DNA of 64,000 bases from Solen grandis (lineage: Eukaryota; Mollusca; Bivalvia; Adapedonta; Solenidae): assembly GCA_021229015.1 (NCBI GenBank), contig CM037778.1:87334477-87398476 (forward strand), in the 5' to 3' direction. The notes below the pieces were generated by a model. The model was given only the letters and a program-made list of their open reading frames with translations, did not search any database and was not told where the DNA came from. Below are positions 34,104 to 46,321 of the stretch, piece by piece. Positions within the stretch are counted from its first letter, which is position 1; every line of letters starts with the position of its first letter. Position numbers and translations under genes: made by a program.

Positions 34104-34718
34104 ATATCATGATCTTCTTAGATGCTTCTGATGAACATAATCATTCTACCATGTCAAACAATGACACATATTTTTACCGTCGATCTGCTGCTTCAGGTAG
34201 CGTCGCATGCCGGTGACAAACGCAATGATATGGAATGTACTAAATATCTGACACCTGGGTTTATCTGCTTGCACGTGCATATTATGCAACCTGTCAGACA
34301 TCGATTAGCAATATCAACATTTCAGGTGGGACACACACCCAATCTCGACAAAAGGTGTGAAAAACTTGCCTGAGCCATTACTCCAGGTGCCTCCGCAAAA
34401 TAAACTTGGTTACTGACCCAGATACCATTGACGATAATTAGTTCGCAAAAAGTTATGAAATTTGACTTTTGAAATAAAAAGTGAAAAATGTACATGAATT
34501 GTGACTTTGGGACCAGGATTTTTACTTCAAAATAGGTAAAAAATCGAAATAGCGAAATTTTGATTAAACATTTTATTTTTAGTTAAAATTAGAAGGGAAG
34601 AAATCAGGACCGAAAATAAACTTCGAAATGGCGAGGAATTCGGTTAAATGATGTTCGGTTTGGTGAGGTTCTACTGTAATATTAATCGGCTCCAAAAGGG
34701 GATTAAATTTAACACAAA
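34104..34718. other. Non-repetitive stretch, no supported gene
   Basis: Moderately GC-richer around 34190-34345. A frame opening after a CTGCTGCTTCAG acceptor-like site and stopping at 34373 is open for about 59 codons, but I recognise no domain. The rest is AT-rich. Confidence 0.35.
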
Positions 34719-35523
34719 AACAAGAGGGCCAAGATGGCCCTAGATCGCTCACCTGAGAAAAGTATCATTCATTGCCTGTACAAAACAGATTGCTTTAGAA
34801 TTAAGATGATGAGGTGAAACAATGTTCAGGAATTTTCTGACCCCATCCACAAAAGTTATCATCATGACAAACAATCTGACCAAGTTTGAGGAAGATTGGA
34901 TCAAAACTGTGGCCTTTAGTGTGTAAACAAGATTTTTCTAACATTTGACCTATTCTGGTTCGAGTATCATAAGACAAACATTCTGACCAAGTTTTAAGAA
35001 GATTGGATCAAAATTGTAGCCTCTAGTGTGTACACAAGATTTTTCTTAGATTTGACCTATGATACTTTTTGCCAACCACCCATTTTCAAAGGTTCAAGAT
35101 ATCATCAAGACAAACATTCTACCAAGTTTAAGAAGATTGGATCAAAATTGTGGCCTCTAGTGTGTAAACAAGATTTTTCTTAGATTTGACCTACTGACCT
35201 ACTTTTTGATCCAACCTGACCCATTTTCGAAAGAGTTCAAGATATCATCAAGACAAACATTCTCACCAAGTTTGAAGAAGATTGGATCAAAATTGTGGCC
35301 TCTAATGTGTAAACAAGATTTTTCTAAGATTTGACCTACTGACCTACTTTTTGATCCAACCTGACCCATTATCGAAAGGGTTCAAGATATCATCAAGACA
35401 AACATTCTGACCAAGTTTGAGGAAGATTGGATCAAAATTGTGGCCTCTAGTGTGTAAACATCAAAATTGTTGACGGACAACAGACAATCAAGTATCCCAA
35501 AAGCTCACCCTAAAAATTGAGCT
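34719..35523 (+). mobile_element. Family-1 element with ~110-bp core units
   Basis: It starts AACAAGAGGGCCAAGATGG, GGCCCTAGATCGCTCACCTG. About five units carry 'gacaaacattctgaccaagt', 'gaagattggatcaaaattgt' and 'ggcctctagtgtgtaaacaag'. The 3' part has 'gttgacggacaacagacaat' and 'aaaagctcaccctaaaaatt', a degraded hairpin. Confidence 0.8.
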
Positions 35524-36470
35524 TAACAAAAAACTTTACCCTTAACAAAAAACTTGACCTGCCATGAAAATTCTATGTATAAAGGGCCATAACTCTGCAA
35601 AATTATTTTTAGAGTAACCTTCCCTTTTAAAATGGGTTCCTTTTTTAATAGTGAACAAGTTTACTAAGTTTGAATTGGAAATGGACCTTAATGAAATCCT
35701 TTACTTACGCCAACGAGAAGATCATTACAATAGAGACACTTTTTTCTTTGAGGTGGAGATAAAACACTGCACATCAATGTAAACAATCTGTCTAGCATTT
35801 TCAATGAAGTTCAAAACACAATAGGCAACGCAGAAGTGGCATTGGGAGATCAAAATAGCTAACCTCTAGCACATTGTACCCAAATGAGCGGATAAAAAGC
35901 TAATGCCATTGTTTAGAGAACTCAATGACCGGAGAAAATATCATTTCAAAATTACATCTGGCACAATTTGTGTGATTTGTAGCTGTTCACAACTATCCAT
36001 GTGACATTCAGCATTGCAAAAGAGAGCAGCATTTTTAATTTTGAAAATGACACTGGTTCAAGTACTAAATCAATATAATAAATCAAGTTTGATATCCTTT
36101 AATATTAAAAATAGTAATGTCACGGAATACAAAAGCCTTGGCAGTCTCCTCCCTTTTTAAAACCCTGAATAATATTTGTTAAGAAATGTGCTGCCAGACA
36201 AGAACTCCATCCAAAGAACCCTCCTGTTCAGGGTTAGCGTTCTTTGAACAAATTCCACCAATAATATAGGTTACAAAATCCACACCCCTTTGGAATTTGT
36301 CCTTAGTCTCAACTAGGGTTTTCTTAATAAATATAACAATAATTTTTTTTTCTTCAAATAATCAATTTGGCCAAGGGTTGAGGGGGATTTTGGACATTCA
36401 AAACTTCAAATATTGCCAAAAAATAATTTGATTTTAACTGATGATTCTGATCTGCAAGCGGTTAATATAA
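35524..36470. other. AT-rich sequence, no gene seen
   Basis: The first ~350 bp contain degraded repeat wording ('aaagggccataactctgcaa'). The remainder looks single-copy, without coding signal. Confidence 0.4.
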
Positions 36471-38068
36471 AACAAGAGGGCCAAGATGGCCCCGTGTCGC
36501 TCACCTGAGTAAGATGGCTGTGTTAGGCATAATGACAAAAAATCTAGCATCTAAAAGTGTTTTTCTAACATTTGACTAAGTGACCTACATATTGATCCTA
36601 CCTGAATTTGCACTCAACTGGGAATTCATGCAGTCATCATTCATATTAAGTTTAATGAAGACTGGGACAAAAATGTAGGCCTCTAGAGTGTTCACAAGGT
36701 TTTTCTTAGATTTGACATGGTGACCTAGTTTTTGACCTCATGTGACTCATTTTCAAACTCATCCAATATATCAATTAGACAAACATCCTGACCAAATCTA
36801 TTGAAGATTGGGCCAAAACTGTGGCCTCTAGAGTGTTCGCAAGGTTTTACTAAGATTTTCCCTGGTGACCTAGTTTTTGACCCCATGTGACACAATTTCG
36901 AACTCATCTGAGATATCATGTAGACAAACATCCTGATCAAATTTTATGAAGATTGGGCCAAAACTTGGCCTTAGAGTGTTCCAAGGTTTTTTCTAAGATT
37001 TTCTAGTGACCTAGTTTCTGACCCCACATGACCCAATTTCGAACTCATCCGAGATATCATGTAGACAAACATCCTGACCAAGATTCATGAAGATTGAGCC
37101 ATAACTGTGGCCTGTAGAGTGTTCACAAGGTTTTTCTAAGATTTGACCTGGTGACCTAGTTTTTGACCACCTTACCCATTTTCGAGCTCATCCAAGACAA
37201 ACACCTGACCATTTTTCATGAAGATTGGGCAAACTGTGGCCTTAGAGTGTTTCAAGGTTTTTCTAAGATTTTCCCTGGTGACCTAGTTTTTGACCCCATG
37301 TGACCCAATTTTGAACTCATCTGAGATATCATGTAGACAAACATCCTGACCAAATTTTATGAAGATTGGGCCAAAACTATGGCCTGTAGAGTGTTCACAA
37401 GGTTTTTCTCAGATTTGACCTAGTGACCTAGTTTTAGTTTTTGACCCCATTGACCCAATATCGAACTCATCCGAGATATCATGTAGACAAACATCCTGAT
37501 TAAGTTTCATGAAGATTGGGCCAAATTTGTGGCCTCTAGAGTGTTCACAAGGTTTTTCTAAGATTTGACCTCGTGACCTTGTTTTTGACCCCACATGACC
37601 CAATTTCAACTCATCCGAGATATCATGTAGACAAAATCCTGAAATTATGAAGATTGGGCAAATGTGGCCTCTAGAGTGTTCACAAGGTTTTTCAAGGATT
37701 TGACCTAGTGACCTAGTTTTTGACCCCACATGACCCAATATCAAACTCATCCGAGATATCATGTAGACAAACATCCTGATTAAGTTTCATGAAGATTGGG
37801 CCAAATTTGTGGCCTCTAGAGTGTTCACAAGGTTTTTCTAAGATTTGACCTAGTGACCTAGTTTTTGACCCCACATGACCCAATTATGAACTCATCCGAG
37901 ATATCATGTAGACAAACATCCTGACCAAGTTTCATGAAGATTGGGCCAAAACTGTGGCCTCTAGAGTGGTCACAAGCAATTGTTGACGACGGACGACTGA
38001 CGACGCAGGACGGATAAAAGGCGATCACAAAAGCTCACCCGAGCACAAGTGCTCAGGTGAGCTAAAAA
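36471..38068 (+). mobile_element. Family-1 element with ~115-125-bp core units
   Basis: It starts AACAAGAGGGCCAAGATGG, GGCCCCGTGTCGCTCACCTG. About eleven units read 'gagatatcatgtagacaaac', 'tgaagattgggccaaaactg', 'ggcctctagagtgttcacaa' and 'gacctagtttttgacccca'. 'gttgacgacggacgactgac' and hairpin AAGCTCACCCGAGCACAAG / GTGCTCAGGTGAGCTAAAAA follow. Patches at 36965-36995, 37190-37260 and 37630-37670 show runs of small deletions. Minus-strand open frames are repeat products. Confidence 0.85.
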
Positions 38069-38492
38069 GCATTTTTAACTTAAAATTATATAATCTATTT
38101 TCACTTATCATTCTGTGTGCATTCAATTAAAAAAGAATGTTCCAATCATGTGTCACAACAGCATTCTCACTACATTTCTGTGCAGCCAATTACAATTTAA
38201 AGTTTTCAAAAGTGAAAGAAAATCCATGAAAACCAATGACATTTTGAATAACAATTTATTTCTAACTACTGTTTATTAACATGGTTTGAAATAGGTATGC
38301 ATCTACTCTGTAAAATGCTAAAGATACTATGCAAATTATCAAAAATATGTCTTTATAGCTTATATTCACAAAATAAATGCATTACTATTAACCATTTCTA
38401 AAACAAAGTCAGCAATTCACTTACGTACCTGAAATTTTGTCAATTTTGCACTTAATTTGCAGGCTATAATGCAAAATTAGAAGATATATTGA

Positions 38493-39860
38493 AACTAGAA
38501 CTGTGTCCAAAGGACACGGATGCCCCCACTGTGCAGATGTGCTCGTAAACAAGAGCAGCTTCATTTAATGTCTACAAAATTCTGTTCTTATTATAGCGTT
38601 TCAGTTGAAATTTCCTCAATTATGTATTAATGATAAAAAAGTTACCTAACTCTTGAGGCATCATATTTGGTTTCTTTACAGATGGAATACAATATTAGTG
38701 TCTGAATAAAACAAAACTTTGAAACACATGTCTGGTCTCCTAAAACTGCAGGAACACAATGCTGTGATCAGAGAAATATGTTGGGTATACAGTTACTTTT
38801 GGCTGTGGCAACTCATCTTTTACATAGACAAGATCAATAATAGATCCACTTAAGTGTGTTGGTAATGTCACACACTGGCGATAATTAAGCAGAGATTCAG
38901 ATAGTCTTCTGTACCAAACTGAATCAATTTAATTATTTATATGGTATATAGTGAACAAATCAACAAAGGGCCATAATTCTGTTAAATTTGGTCGCCGCAA
39001 AAAATTACTTCCTTTACTTCCATCTACACATTAAGGTTATTCATCACTGGAAGTTTAAGCAAAATCTGCCATCTGGTTTAAGAGGAGTTGCTTTCACAAA
39101 ATTTCTATATGGTATATAGTGAAAAAATCAACAAAGGGCCATAATTCTGTTAAATTTGGTCGCCACGAAAAATTACTTCCTTTACTTCCATCTACACATT
39201 AAGGTTATTCATCACTGGAAGTTTAAGCAAAATCTGCCATCTGGTTTAAGAGGAGTTGCTTTCACAAAATTTCTATATGGTATATAGTGAAAAAATCAAC
39301 AAAGGGCCATATTTCTGTTAAATTTGGTCGCCGCGAAAATTCCTTCCTTTACTTCCATCTACACATTAAGGTTGTTCATCCCTGGAAGTTTAAGCAAAAT
39401 CTGCCATCCGGTTGAAGAGGAGTTGCGTTCACAAAATTTCTATAAGGTATATAGTGAACAAAAATCAACAAAGGGCCATAATTCTGTTAAATTTGGTCGC
39501 CGCGAAAATTCCTTTCTTTACTACCATCTACACATTAAGGTTGTTCATCCCTGGAAGTTTAAGCAAAATCTGCCATCCGGTTGAAGAGGAGTTGCGTTCA
39601 CAAAATTTCTATATGGTATATAGTGAACAAATCAACAAAGGGCCATAATTCTGTTAAATTTGGTCGCCGCGAAAATTCCTTTCTTTACTACCATCTACAC
39701 ATTAAGGTTGTTCATCCCTGGAAGTTTAAGCAAAATCTGCCATCCGGTTTAAGAGGAGTTGCGTTCACAAGATTTCGGGACGTACGGACGGACTGACGGA
39801 CGGACGGACGGACGGACAAGTGCAACGCTATATGCACCCCACTTTGTGGGGGCATAAAAA
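38493..39860 (+). mobile_element. Family-2 tandem-core element (ATGCCCCCAC ends)
   Basis: It starts AACTAGAACTGTGTCC with hairpin GTGTCCAAAGGACAC, then GGATGCCCCCAC. A non-repeated part is followed by about five units of roughly 165 bp (38935-39775) with 'caacaaagggccataattct', 'gttaaatttggtcgcc' and 'ggaagtttaagcaaaatctg'. A (GGAC)n run ends the core. The 3' hairpin CACCCCACTTTGTGGGGGCA then TAAAAA closes it. Three overlapping open frames at 39324-39796 are repeat products. Confidence 0.85.
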
Positions 39861-40289
39861 GTTCAAATGAGTAGATCTACTCAAGCTTGTTTCTTTTTTT
39901 TTCTTTCATTGCTAGAGCAAATATTTTAATGCTTATTAGATTTGTTGTTGTTGTTCAACGGTTACGAGAATTTCATATTATTTGCTTTCTAGATGCTATT
40001 TCCTTAATATTTTACATCTGTCTTTGTTGTATGGTCATGTCCAATTGAATTTCAAAGATTAGTAATTTAACATCAGATTAAGTGTGATTATTGCATATTT
40101 AATTATTTAAACTATGGTAGGTCAATCGCCATGGTAATCTATGCAGACGACTACCAAACTCAGCAAATGCCTGTCAATCAAATTGAATCACTGAAAGAAG
40201 CCGGGTTGGGATTTTTTTTAACCAAAATGGGGAATTTCTTTAATAGAATTGAAAAAAAAAGTATGATTTCTCCAAAAAAAGGCCTGCTA
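39861..40289. other. AT-rich sequence, no gene seen
   Basis: No domain or repeat recognised; poly-T and poly-A tracts near 39890 and 40250. Confidence 0.4.
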
Positions 40290-41085
40290 GAAGATTTTTC
40301 TAGTTTTTCCTATATATGTCTATATAAAATCAAGTGACACCTGGGGCTGGGCCAATTCTGACCCCAGGGTCATGATTTGAACAAACTAGGCTGAGGTCTA
40401 CTAGGCCATGTTACACGTCAAATATCAAAACTCTAGGCCTTGTTGTTTCTGACTAGAAGATTTTTCAAGTTTTTTTTCAATGTAAGTCTATGTAAAATCA
40501 AGTGACCCCTGGGGCAGGGCCAATTTTAACCCCAGGGTCATGATTTGAACAAACTTGGTAAAGGTCCATAAGAAAATGCTACACACCACAGGGCCTTTTC
40601 ACCCTTCTTAACTGTAGCCGATAAAGGGCTGCTTCCCCAAGCCAAATAACCACCTTTTTTCCCCCAAAATAGTCCTCAAATTCCCCACTCTTAAATAAAA
40701 TTCCCCATTAAAGAGGTAGCTGATCAATGAGAAACCTAGAGAACAATATTATGACGCTAATTTAACTCTGTTTAACTCTATTGATTCTTAAACAAAATAT
40801 TTGATTAGTCTTTATATTTAGTTTCTAGTATGTCTTGCTGTGCCAAGACCAGTTTATGCTTATATTTATGAATATGGTAAAAAAAAAATCCCTTAATAAG
40901 TTGTAAACAAGTGGTTTGCTATTTTCCCCATAAAAAGGGCTAGGGCGCTTTCCCCAAAATTGGAAAAAAGGCCCTGCACCATATATCTAAGCTCTAGGCC
41001 TTGATGTTTCGTGGAAGTAGATTTTTCTAGTTTTTCCAATTTAAGTCTATGTAAAATCAGGTGACCCCAATCTCATTAAAATCAG
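40290..41085 (+). repeat. Family-1 core fragment without termini, split by a MITE
   Basis: Units with 'gtctatgtaaaatcaagtga', 'cccctggggc.gggccaattt' and 'cccagggtcatgatttgaac', as in 28723-29236. Neither the AACAAGAGGG start nor the 3' hairpin is present. Interrupted at 40589-40976. Confidence 0.7.
40589..40976. mobile_element. MITE with CAGGGCC termini (hAT-like), 388 bp
   Basis: The left end CAGGGCCTTTTCACCC and right end GGAAAAAAGGCCCTG are inverted. CACCA repeats on both sides (40584-40588, 40977-40981). The flanks rejoin to 'gctacacaccatatatcta', the expected wording of the host repeat. The interior has several 'ttccccaa' words and no coding capacity. Confidence 0.75.
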
Positions 41086-41233
41086 ATTCAGTATGCTAAC
41101 GGGATCTGACCACATCATATAGAGGGTCGTCTCAGATTGACCTTTGTATAAGCTAATCAAATTGGCGGCTACAGAATCATTTGTTATATCAGGGGGAAGT
41201 AACCGCATCATCTCACAAAAGGTAGAAATATGT

Positions 41234-41345
41234 CTAAGTGGCCAGGTAGCTCATTTGGTAGAGTGGTAGCTCATTCGGTAGAGCATTCGCCCTGTAAGCA
41301 AAAGGCCCTGGGTTTGAGTCTCGGTCAAGCTGTCCATTTTTCTCA
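41234..41345 (+). mobile_element. tRNA-derived SINE head with duplicated A-box region
   Basis: GGCCAGGTAGCTCATTTGGT is followed 23 bp later by a second GTAGCTCATTCGGTAGAG. CATTCGCCCTGTAAGC and the B box GGGTTTGAGTCTCGGTC follow. The B box and anticodon-arm region match the copy at 8205 (minus). Confidence 0.7.
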
Positions 41346-41399
41346 CCCTGTGACAAAAGTTTTACTGAAGTCTGTTTGAAACGTGTTATTTAATTGGTT

Positions 41400-42238
41400 T
41401 CAAATCAAGCACTTGTTTATGAACATAAATTACTTAAAAGGTCAATCTGACGTGACCCCTAATGCGATGTTGTCAGATCCTAATCGCAGATATATGGAAC
41501 AGAATTCGGGCAAAAAATACATTTTGCCTTTTGACATGTTTATTGCTTCATTTGTCTAAGTGACTAGCATCATTTTGACTAGTACAATACGGTGTAATCG
41601 TCGTCTGCGTTATTTGTTGTTGTTTTTTTACATTAAACATTCATTACTCATTCACATCATAATTAACTACTGAAAATACATCTGCTTTTATTTCCATTTC
41701 ATCACCGTATAGCACTGTGTATAGCTGGACAGTCCAGTATTAAAATGGAATTTATTTCGTCGGTTTAACGAATCGATGAATGACACGTGTAGCTAAGCAA
41801 AATAACACATGTGCGCAAGCAGAATGACAAATGTCAAAATGTGCACCTAGCATCATGACGTTGGAGGGCGCTCTGTCGGTTTGACTTGGAGCGAGTTCAG
41901 TTTAGCTACTAGAGTTAACTAGAGTTACCAGAGTTGCAAATAAAACGTGCGGGGTTTTACCATACGAACTCTGTAGGGTTACGCGAGTTCAACCCAGAGA
42001 GGTAGGTGGGTAGACTAGAAAGCAATATGGCGGACGGAAAGCATCTAGGCAAATTTATAGAAATTTATAAATATCTATGATATCCTGTCTTTAAATAAGC
42101 ATGTAAGCTGGCAGCTACTTTATTAAAGCCCAAGCTCGAAAAAAGTCATAAATAAAAGATCTATTGTTTTAATCATATGTCTATTTACATATAAAGTCAC
42201 ATATTTATTACGTCATCAATACGAGTTTACTCGAGTAG
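41400..42238. other. Non-repetitive sequence with a CpG-richer patch
   Basis: 41840-42045 is richer in CpG and contains 'caatatggcggacggaaag', which resembles a start-codon context. The frame closes after 17 codons with no clear donor. No gene is asserted. Confidence 0.35.
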
Positions 42239-42560
42239 TGTGTGTTTGTTGGGTTTAACGTCCCACCGACAGTATTTTTAAGTCATTTGGAGACGATGTT
42301 TACTTGAAATAGATATAGTGCTGCCACATTGCAGTATTACGCCGTGGACATGTGGCATTATACCACACCCAGTCACATTATCCTGACACCGGGCCAGCCA
42401 GTCCTGCATCTACCCTTAAATGGTGAGCGCCAAGCAAGGGAGCTTTAACAGTACCTTTTTTTTTTTTTTTTTTTTTTTTTGCGACTTTGGTATGTTGCGA
42501 CCAGGGATCGAACCCACGACCTCCCGCACCCGAGGCGGACGCTCTATAACTCGAGTAGAA
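42239..42560 (-). mobile_element. tRNA-derived SINE (family of 51864-52175), minus strand
   Basis: On the minus strand: head 'gagcgtccgcctcgggtgcg', B box GTGGGTTCGATCCCTGG, then 'tcgcaacataccaaagtcgc', a (A)n tract (complement of T-run 42457-42480), 'tgcttggcgctcacc' and 'gactgggtgtggtataatgc'. It ends 'actgtcggtgggacg'. The same order of words occurs on the plus strand at 51864. Confidence 0.75.
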
Positions 42561-42977
42561 CTGTAGTTGGTCACCTGAACTCGCTGTCGGTAGTTCGGAG
42601 TAGTATATACAGAAATTTCGTCCTCCACAGAAAAGGTGGCGTGCCTATAATAAGTCACTTTATACTACTGTTCGGGAAGAATCGGCAAAATGAAGTACGA
42701 AACTGTGGCTCTTTCCAAATTCGAAAAAGTTTTTTCTTTTAAACAAATTGTTTGAAATTGAAAGTAGATCCACTGCTTAAAGACATAATTGCATTTTACA
42801 TAATACTTTCCATTGCTTTTCTAATTGCAGGCCAAACATTTCAGATATAAATTATATGAGCTCAGGTTTACAAAGATGAATATTTAAAAATAATTAACGT
42901 CACGCAAAATTTTATATACAAGTACATCTCGTCGATCTACATACTGTTCGTAGTTTCATAATTAAGTCCCAGAGTCA

Positions 42978-43233
42978 CCGGGCCGTGGCCGAGCGGTTAC
43001 AGTCGTGGACTTCAAATCTCTCAGCCCCCCACCGCTGTGGGTTCGAATCCCGGTAGGGACTTCGGATTTTTCATGTGAGGAAGCCTTCCAGCTGGCTTGC
43101 GGTAGGTCGGTGGTTCTACCCGGGTACCTCTGTGTACTCGGGGTCTTCCTCCACCTGTAATTAGCTGGACATCGCAATATGATTGAAATACTATCGCAGC
43201 GACGGTAAACCCCAATACAACTACAACAACAAC
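42978..43233 (+). mobile_element. tRNA-derived SINE, best-preserved copy
   Basis: The head GGGCCGTGGCCGAGCGGTTA and B box GTGGGTTCGAATCCCGGTA look like a class II (Ser/Leu-type) tRNA with a long variable region. The body has GTGAGGAAGCCTTCCAGCTG, 'ggtaggtcggtggttctacc', 'cttcctccacctgtaattag' and 'gcagcgacggtaaacccc'. The tail is 'aactacaacaacaac'. It is the same family as 10678 and 23785. Confidence 0.8.
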
Positions 43234-44567
43234 GGAACTGTGTCTGCTTTAATCTGAATCAGGCAAACGCCTTTAGTATTGCTGAACATACATTTTATTT
43301 TCATTTTTTTTAATAAATTATTAACAAGTTTTTAATACATATCACAAAAACGTCCCCAAGCTTGATTAGAACTCGCAACCTAGCTTTGCAGCCAGTGCCA
43401 TAAAGTTCGTATTAATGTCACTATAAATCATGTAGAAAAATATTTTCACGATCTATATATTGATTAAGCGGGTTGTGAGTTCAAGCCCGGCGGCTACCTA
43501 CCATGGTTTTGTATGCGAGATTTTTACGGAGGATATGAGTCTAGTACTGGTCCTTCCTAAGAGCAATAATAGGTTAACTGCCCACCTACTGCAACAACCT
43601 CCAAGCGTTGTCATTCGCCCCCATTACAATAACAAGAGGGTCGTGGGACAGGAATCTTGTCAAAACTGAAAAAAAAATCTACCAAATTTCCCTCAGATGC
43701 CCCTCAGAATGCACCTCCGTCCTCCTAGAAAAAATATTTCCCAAGGGGCTATGCCCTCCCCCGCCCCCACTACACACACACCTAAAAACCAAGGGGCTAT
43801 GCCCCCCCACCCCCTCCTAAAAATTACCCTAAGTGAAAATAAAACTATTTAAAAAGTCAAACTGTTATACATTTATTATATTTCAACTCCTGTTATGATC
43901 ATATTACTTTCCCAGAGTTCCGAGTATTCAGTTTCCTCCCCTGAGTAAAAACGAAACGCAGGATCTTGATTCTACAAATTAACTTCTCTTTGATTATTCT
44001 GCCCCAAATGAGGCAGTTTAGACAGTTTAACGTAAAACAAATGTCACATTGATAGTTGCTCAACAAAACATTAAAATATAACAGCATCAAATTTTGACAC
44101 ATGAAAGCCAAATCATTAACTAATGCAAGATACACAAGAGCATTAGTCAGTAGACAGCATTGATAAACGCACTTAACATAATACAGCATATCACTTGTCA
44201 GTATGGCAAAGGCAGAATGTCACGTGTAAACATGGACTTGTAAGACGGTGAGATGCAATTTTTGCCCTAATTCTGTTCCATAAGATAGAAGAGGAGTGAA
44301 AATTAGGATATGATTTTAATGAGATTGTTTCAACCCTAATGTCATGATTTGAACAAACTTGGTAAAGGTTTATAAGACAATGCTACAAACCAAATATTCG
44401 TCACACGGACGACGGACAAAAGGCGATCATAATATTTGCATTATCTGGATTTCTTTGACTCGGACACCTTGTTAGTGTATATACCAGGGATGTTCATAAA
44501 GTTTGCAGAAAAGTGCTCACATTTCTTTATTACACAAACATTGTATCTGAAAATTCTGACCAGTTAA
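43234..44567. other. Mixed degraded repeats, no gene seen
   Basis: Contains a B-box-like 'gtgagttcaagcccggcgg' at about 43470, a short tandem 'ccaaggggctatgccc' repeat at 43740-43808, and a family-1 core scrap at 44335-44420 with 'cggacgacggacaaaaggcg'. A minus-strand frame at 43899-44189 has no domain. Confidence 0.4.
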
Positions 44568-45497
44568 AACTAGAACTGCAAATGTCATGGCGAAAATATC
44601 CCCCGCATGCCGCTTTGTGACAAGAATTTTTTAAACGACGCAAATGGGGGTTACAGTTCTTTGGCACTGCACTTCTCTTCAATGAGATCTATCCACATAT
44701 GAAGTTTCATATTGAAATCTCTTATCCTTTTTGAGTTATGGTCCAGAGTATAAATATAAAAATTTACTGAGAGCAATAGCTGCAAAATTATGCAACAGAA
44801 AGTTATGGTTCTTGGGCACTGCACTACCCCTCAATAAGATCTATCCCCTATGAAGTTTCATCTTAATACCTTTTATACTTTTTGAGTTATTGCCTGGACA
44901 AAAATTAAAAATGAAACTTTACAAAGGGCAATAACTCCAAAATTATGCAATAAAAGTTATGGTTCTTGGCACTGCACTCCCCCTCAATGAGATCTATCCA
45001 CTATGAAGTTTCATCTTGATATCTTTTATACTTTTTGAGTTACGGCCAGGACAAAAATAAAGTAAGAAAATTTACAAAGGGCAATAACTCCTAAATTACG
45101 CAACAAAGAGTTATGGAATATGGTCACTGCACGCCCCCTCAATGAGATCTATCCACATATGAAGTTTCATCTTGATATCTTTTATACTTTTTGAGTTACT
45201 GCCAGGACAAAAATAAAGTAAGAAAATTTACAAAGGGCAATAACTCCTAAATTACGCAACAAAGAGTTATGGTTCATGGTCACTGCACGCCCCCTCAATG
45301 AGATCTATCCACTTATGAAGTTTCATCTTGATATCTTTTATACTTTTTGAGTTACGGCCTGGACAAAAATTTAGTATGAAAATTTACAAAGGGCAATAAG
45401 TCCAAAATTATGCGACAGAGCCGGACGGACTGCCAGACAGACAAGCTGCATCCAGTATACCCCCCTTACAACTTTGTTTTGCGGGGGGTATGATTAA
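44568..45497 (+). mobile_element. Family-3 tandem-core element (ATACCCCCC ends)
   Basis: It starts AACTAGAACTGCAAATGTC and soon has AATATCCCCCGC. Four to five units of about 175 bp carry 'cactgcac..cccctcaatga', 'gatctatccac.tatgaagtt', 'tcatcttgatatcttttata', 'ctttttgagttacggcc' and 'caaagggcaataactcc'. 'gacggactgccagacagac' follows, then the 3' hairpin region ATACCCCCCTTACAACTTTG / TTTTGCGGGGGGTATGATTA. Confidence 0.85.
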
Positions 45498-45630
45498 AGC
45501 AATAGCAGATCAATTTAAAAATTCACATGAATTGCTTGCATACACACCGCACAGTTGTAAAAATTGTAACTAACGTCATGAAACGAATATGAAATTTTTG
45601 AAGTAAAATTAATTTTAATTAGTAAATACT

Positions 45631-45751
45631 TACCTGTTATTACTTCAGGTATGTGTCTATTTGTGCACAGCTTCCAAAACAGAGTCCGCAAAATAAACCA
45701 TTCCCTAAAACCCCCTAGTTACCGGAAGTGTAACCCCCGTTCTCCAATTGT
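45631..45751 (+). repeat. DIRS inverted terminal repeat, left on plus strand
   Basis: Begins TACCTGTTATTACTTCAGGT and ends TTCTCCAATTGT; reverse complement of 47012-47132 as read by eye. Confidence 0.85.
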
Positions 45752-45807
45752 ATATGAAGCCATCGAGGGATACAACCACCAGCAAGCGGGGAGGGAGGTG
45801 GGACTCT

Positions 45808-45904
45808 GTAATAACAGGTAAGTATTTACTAATTAAAATTAATTTTACTTCAAAAGTTTCATTTTAATAGCATAAATACGTTACCTGTTATTACTTCAGG
45901 TATG
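45808..45904. repeat. DIRS internal complementary region
   Basis: 45808-45855 is an exact 48-bp reverse complement of the left outer edge 45596-45643. 45862-45904 is the reverse complement of the right outer edge (about 47111-47152), from 'ttttaatagcataaatacg' through 'ttacctgttattacttcagg'. The two halves meet at GTTTCA, marking the circular junction used in replication of this class. Confidence 0.85.
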
Positions 45905-46030
45905 ACTTCGTCGCTAAGGCGGGAGGTTGCTAACGAAGAACCTTGATTGCAGCGACACCAGAAGTAGAAAACGACCAAAGCTTCCGATGGTAAACGCTCT
46001 CGATAGAGCGAAAAACGTCAGACAGGATGA

Positions 46031-46321
46031 CTAAACTACTGTCTGAGCTACTACAAGCGGACCCAAATCCGCAAGGTTTTGTGATTGGTTAGCCAGTGAG
46101 CGGAGATAAAAGGAAGAAAACGTAGTAGAGGACTTCCAAGAGGCCGCTTTAAGAATATCATCCATGGGGGATTTATTCAAGAAAGCCCAAGAAGCAGACA
46201 AAGCACGGAGTTCATGTGGTCTAATTCTTAAAAAGGATAGATCCCTATCCGAAAGATCCGAATAGGCAAACTTGATAGTTGAGGCTACCCAACGACCAGC
46301 GTCAAGTAAATGACCGGTCAT
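46031..46321 (-). pseudogene. DIRS1-like tyrosine recombinase, C-terminal fragment
   Basis: A 96-residue frame reads RIRPHELRALSASWAF, then DDILKAASWKSSTTFSSFYL and LGPLVVAQTVV, ending at a stop. HELRA supplies the conserved Arg, SWKS stands at the HxxR position and FYLR carries the nucleophilic Tyr, as in DIRS1-type recombinases. The upstream part including the first catalytic Arg region is gone. The frame starts within the deletion junction. Confidence 0.85.

Noticed and set aside
34197..34373. Possible terminal exon after a CTTCAG acceptor, about 59 codons
   Set aside because: Phase would fit the EGF gene's last known exon, but the product has no EGF cysteine pattern, lies 10 kb away beyond a whole transposon, and I recognise no domain.
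41997..42050. ATGGCGGACGG start-like context in a CpG-rich patch
   Set aside because: The frame stops after 17 codons and no donor is visible; kept only as a note.
42978..43052. Possible Ser/Leu tRNA gene
   Set aside because: It continues directly into a SINE body shared with 10678 and 23785, and the acceptor stem is not convincing.
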